Below are positions 63,173-64,000 of a DNA stretch of 64,000 nt, in pieces (the first letter of the stretch is position 1; each line of letters opens with the position of its first letter). Position numbers and translations under genes: made by a program. The notes beneath the pieces are model-generated. The model had not been told where the DNA came from. It did no database searches and saw only the letters and a list, made by a program, of their open reading frames with translations. This stretch comes from Scilla litardierei (taxonomy: Eukaryota > Streptophyta > Magnoliopsida > Asparagales > Asparagaceae), in assembly GCA_030789695.1 (NCBI GenBank), contig CM061142.1, positions 48,053,987 through 48,117,986 on the forward strand, in the 5' to 3' direction.

Positions 63173-64000
63173 ATGAAATTGATAATTGATACGGCTTATG
63201 GTAGTTATTAACCATTTTATTAATCATATTATTAGCAAACTACATTAAAAGAGGGGCATGTAACTTTATGTGCTTATTTTAAAGGAAATTTTCAGTCGAT
63301 CAACCATAGAAAACAACGTGCACCTAACCATTGTATTATAATGCAACGAATCCTTCCCTTCAAAGATTGCTGAAAAAGACTGGTGGGATGTGTTGGAAAG
63401 TTTGTAGGAAATCCATCAATGAAAACAACGTGCACTTAATATTTCACTTCAAAAATTAAAAATAATCGACTTGTTATTGACTTGCTGCCACGAGTCATAC
63501 TTTTTTAAAGAAACTATTTAGTCCTCAAAGAAAATCGATCTATAAATGAACTTAGTCTCCAAAGAAAAATCAAAAAATTGGGGGCAATGAAGAATCCGAG
63601 GTGATTTGTAATACAAAGACCGACGCCAAGTCTCTTTCAAATAAACAAACAAGGAATTGGATTGGGTTTGAAGTCGATGGACAAATTCGTGGCAAATTTG
63701 TCCAGCATGGAAATGCTGAGCTCATGCTGCTTACGTAATCTCGTCGACGTGTAAACTTTGGAGCTTACCATATCTTGACCGTTAGTTGACTCTAAAGAGA
63801 GGTTAGGCTTTGATTACAAATCCCCCGGGATTTGTGGGATAAGCTTTGGCTTTGTCTGTTAGGGCATCTGTCGTTTGGATATATGAAACAGCTGATTCCT
63901 GATTTATTTTCACATATGCCGAATTGGAACTTTAAATGCGATGGTTGCATTTTATCTAGAATCACAGAACTACTTGCCCTTCACGTTTGATTAAAAACGA
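63173..64000. other. Flanking DNA, no recognised feature
   Basis: AT-rich sequence with no domain or LTR. AAAACAACGTGCAC occurs twice (63311 and 63422), and GTCTCCAAAGAAAA / GTCCTCAAAGAAAA recurs near 63522 and 63550. It may be the DNA into which the Tat element inserted. Confidence 0.4.

Noticed and set aside
1..64000. tRNA, rRNA, organellar insert, endogenous pararetrovirus or host gene
   Set aside because: No cloverleaf, rRNA core, plastid or mitochondrial gene, movement protein or coat-protein motif was recognised by reading; a tRNAscan and BLAST run would be needed to exclude small remnants.

Overview
This window reads as angiosperm nuclear heterochromatin built almost wholly of transposable elements. 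I find no complete host gene, no tRNA or rRNA, and no organellar or bacterial DNA. Evidence: Ty1-copia and Ty3-gypsy lineages restricted to plants (Tekay-type chromovirus with a C-terminal chromodomain, Tat with a second RNase H, Athila-type LTRs with a tRNA-Asp-like primer site, SIRE-like copia LTR), an L1-type LINE, two MITE-like foldbacks, plant GT-AG introns and a telo-box. The species cannot be named from this.

Left part (1-18 kb). A SIRE-like copia LTR fragment (1-1168), the 3' end and LTR of an Athila-type element (1169-4247), a decayed minus-strand copia body (4.3-7.7 kb), a Tekay-type 3' LTR (7971-10641) lying against a Tat LTR end (10642-10832), a region with few recognisable features (10.8-13 kb), a MITE-like foldback (13091-13255), a 5'-truncated LINE on the minus strand (13256-15230), a triplicated unclassified repeat (15.4-17.1 kb) and a short GC-rich low-copy-looking island (17565-17870).

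Middle-left (17994-31767). A minus-strand copia fragment (171-bp LTR plus the end of RNase H) is split by a complete Tat element (18195-25829: 916-bp LTRs differing at about 13 sites, GATGT target duplication). The Tat element lacks gag, has a nearly intact pol, and carries an antisense, apparently spliced gene between pol and the 3' LTR. Next come a minus-strand Tat LTR end, a second foldback (27097-27279) and a minus-strand copia element with a long but catalytically damaged pol (27712-31767). That copia is fused in frame to a minus-strand Athila gag.

Right part (31768-63172) is a deep nest. A minus-strand Tat element (60270-63172, also without gag) was hit by an Athila element whose 5' LTR is now in two halves (32303-33215 and 59411-60269). 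That LTR holds a non-coding LARD-like element with about 3-kb LTRs (33216-59410). The LARD interior holds a plus-strand Tekay chromovirus (36760-54361, 2407-bp LTRs, perfect CATAC duplication) with two predicted introns in gag-pol. Its gag gene holds a Ty1-copia element (40334-48288, 606-bp LTRs). LTR divergence counted by eye falls inward as nesting predicts: roughly 6-7% (LARD sample), 19/2407 (Tekay), 2/606 (copia).

Items most worth a second look: arrays of CG-centred palindromes in the LTRs of three unrelated families; a hairpin followed by an acidic micro-ORF at the same LTR position in two Tekay-type families although the stem sequence differs; tandem hairpins with compensatory base changes in the copia leader; a GGCC-rich array of about 0.8 kb in the same leader; and evidence that several elements moved while lacking essential genes.
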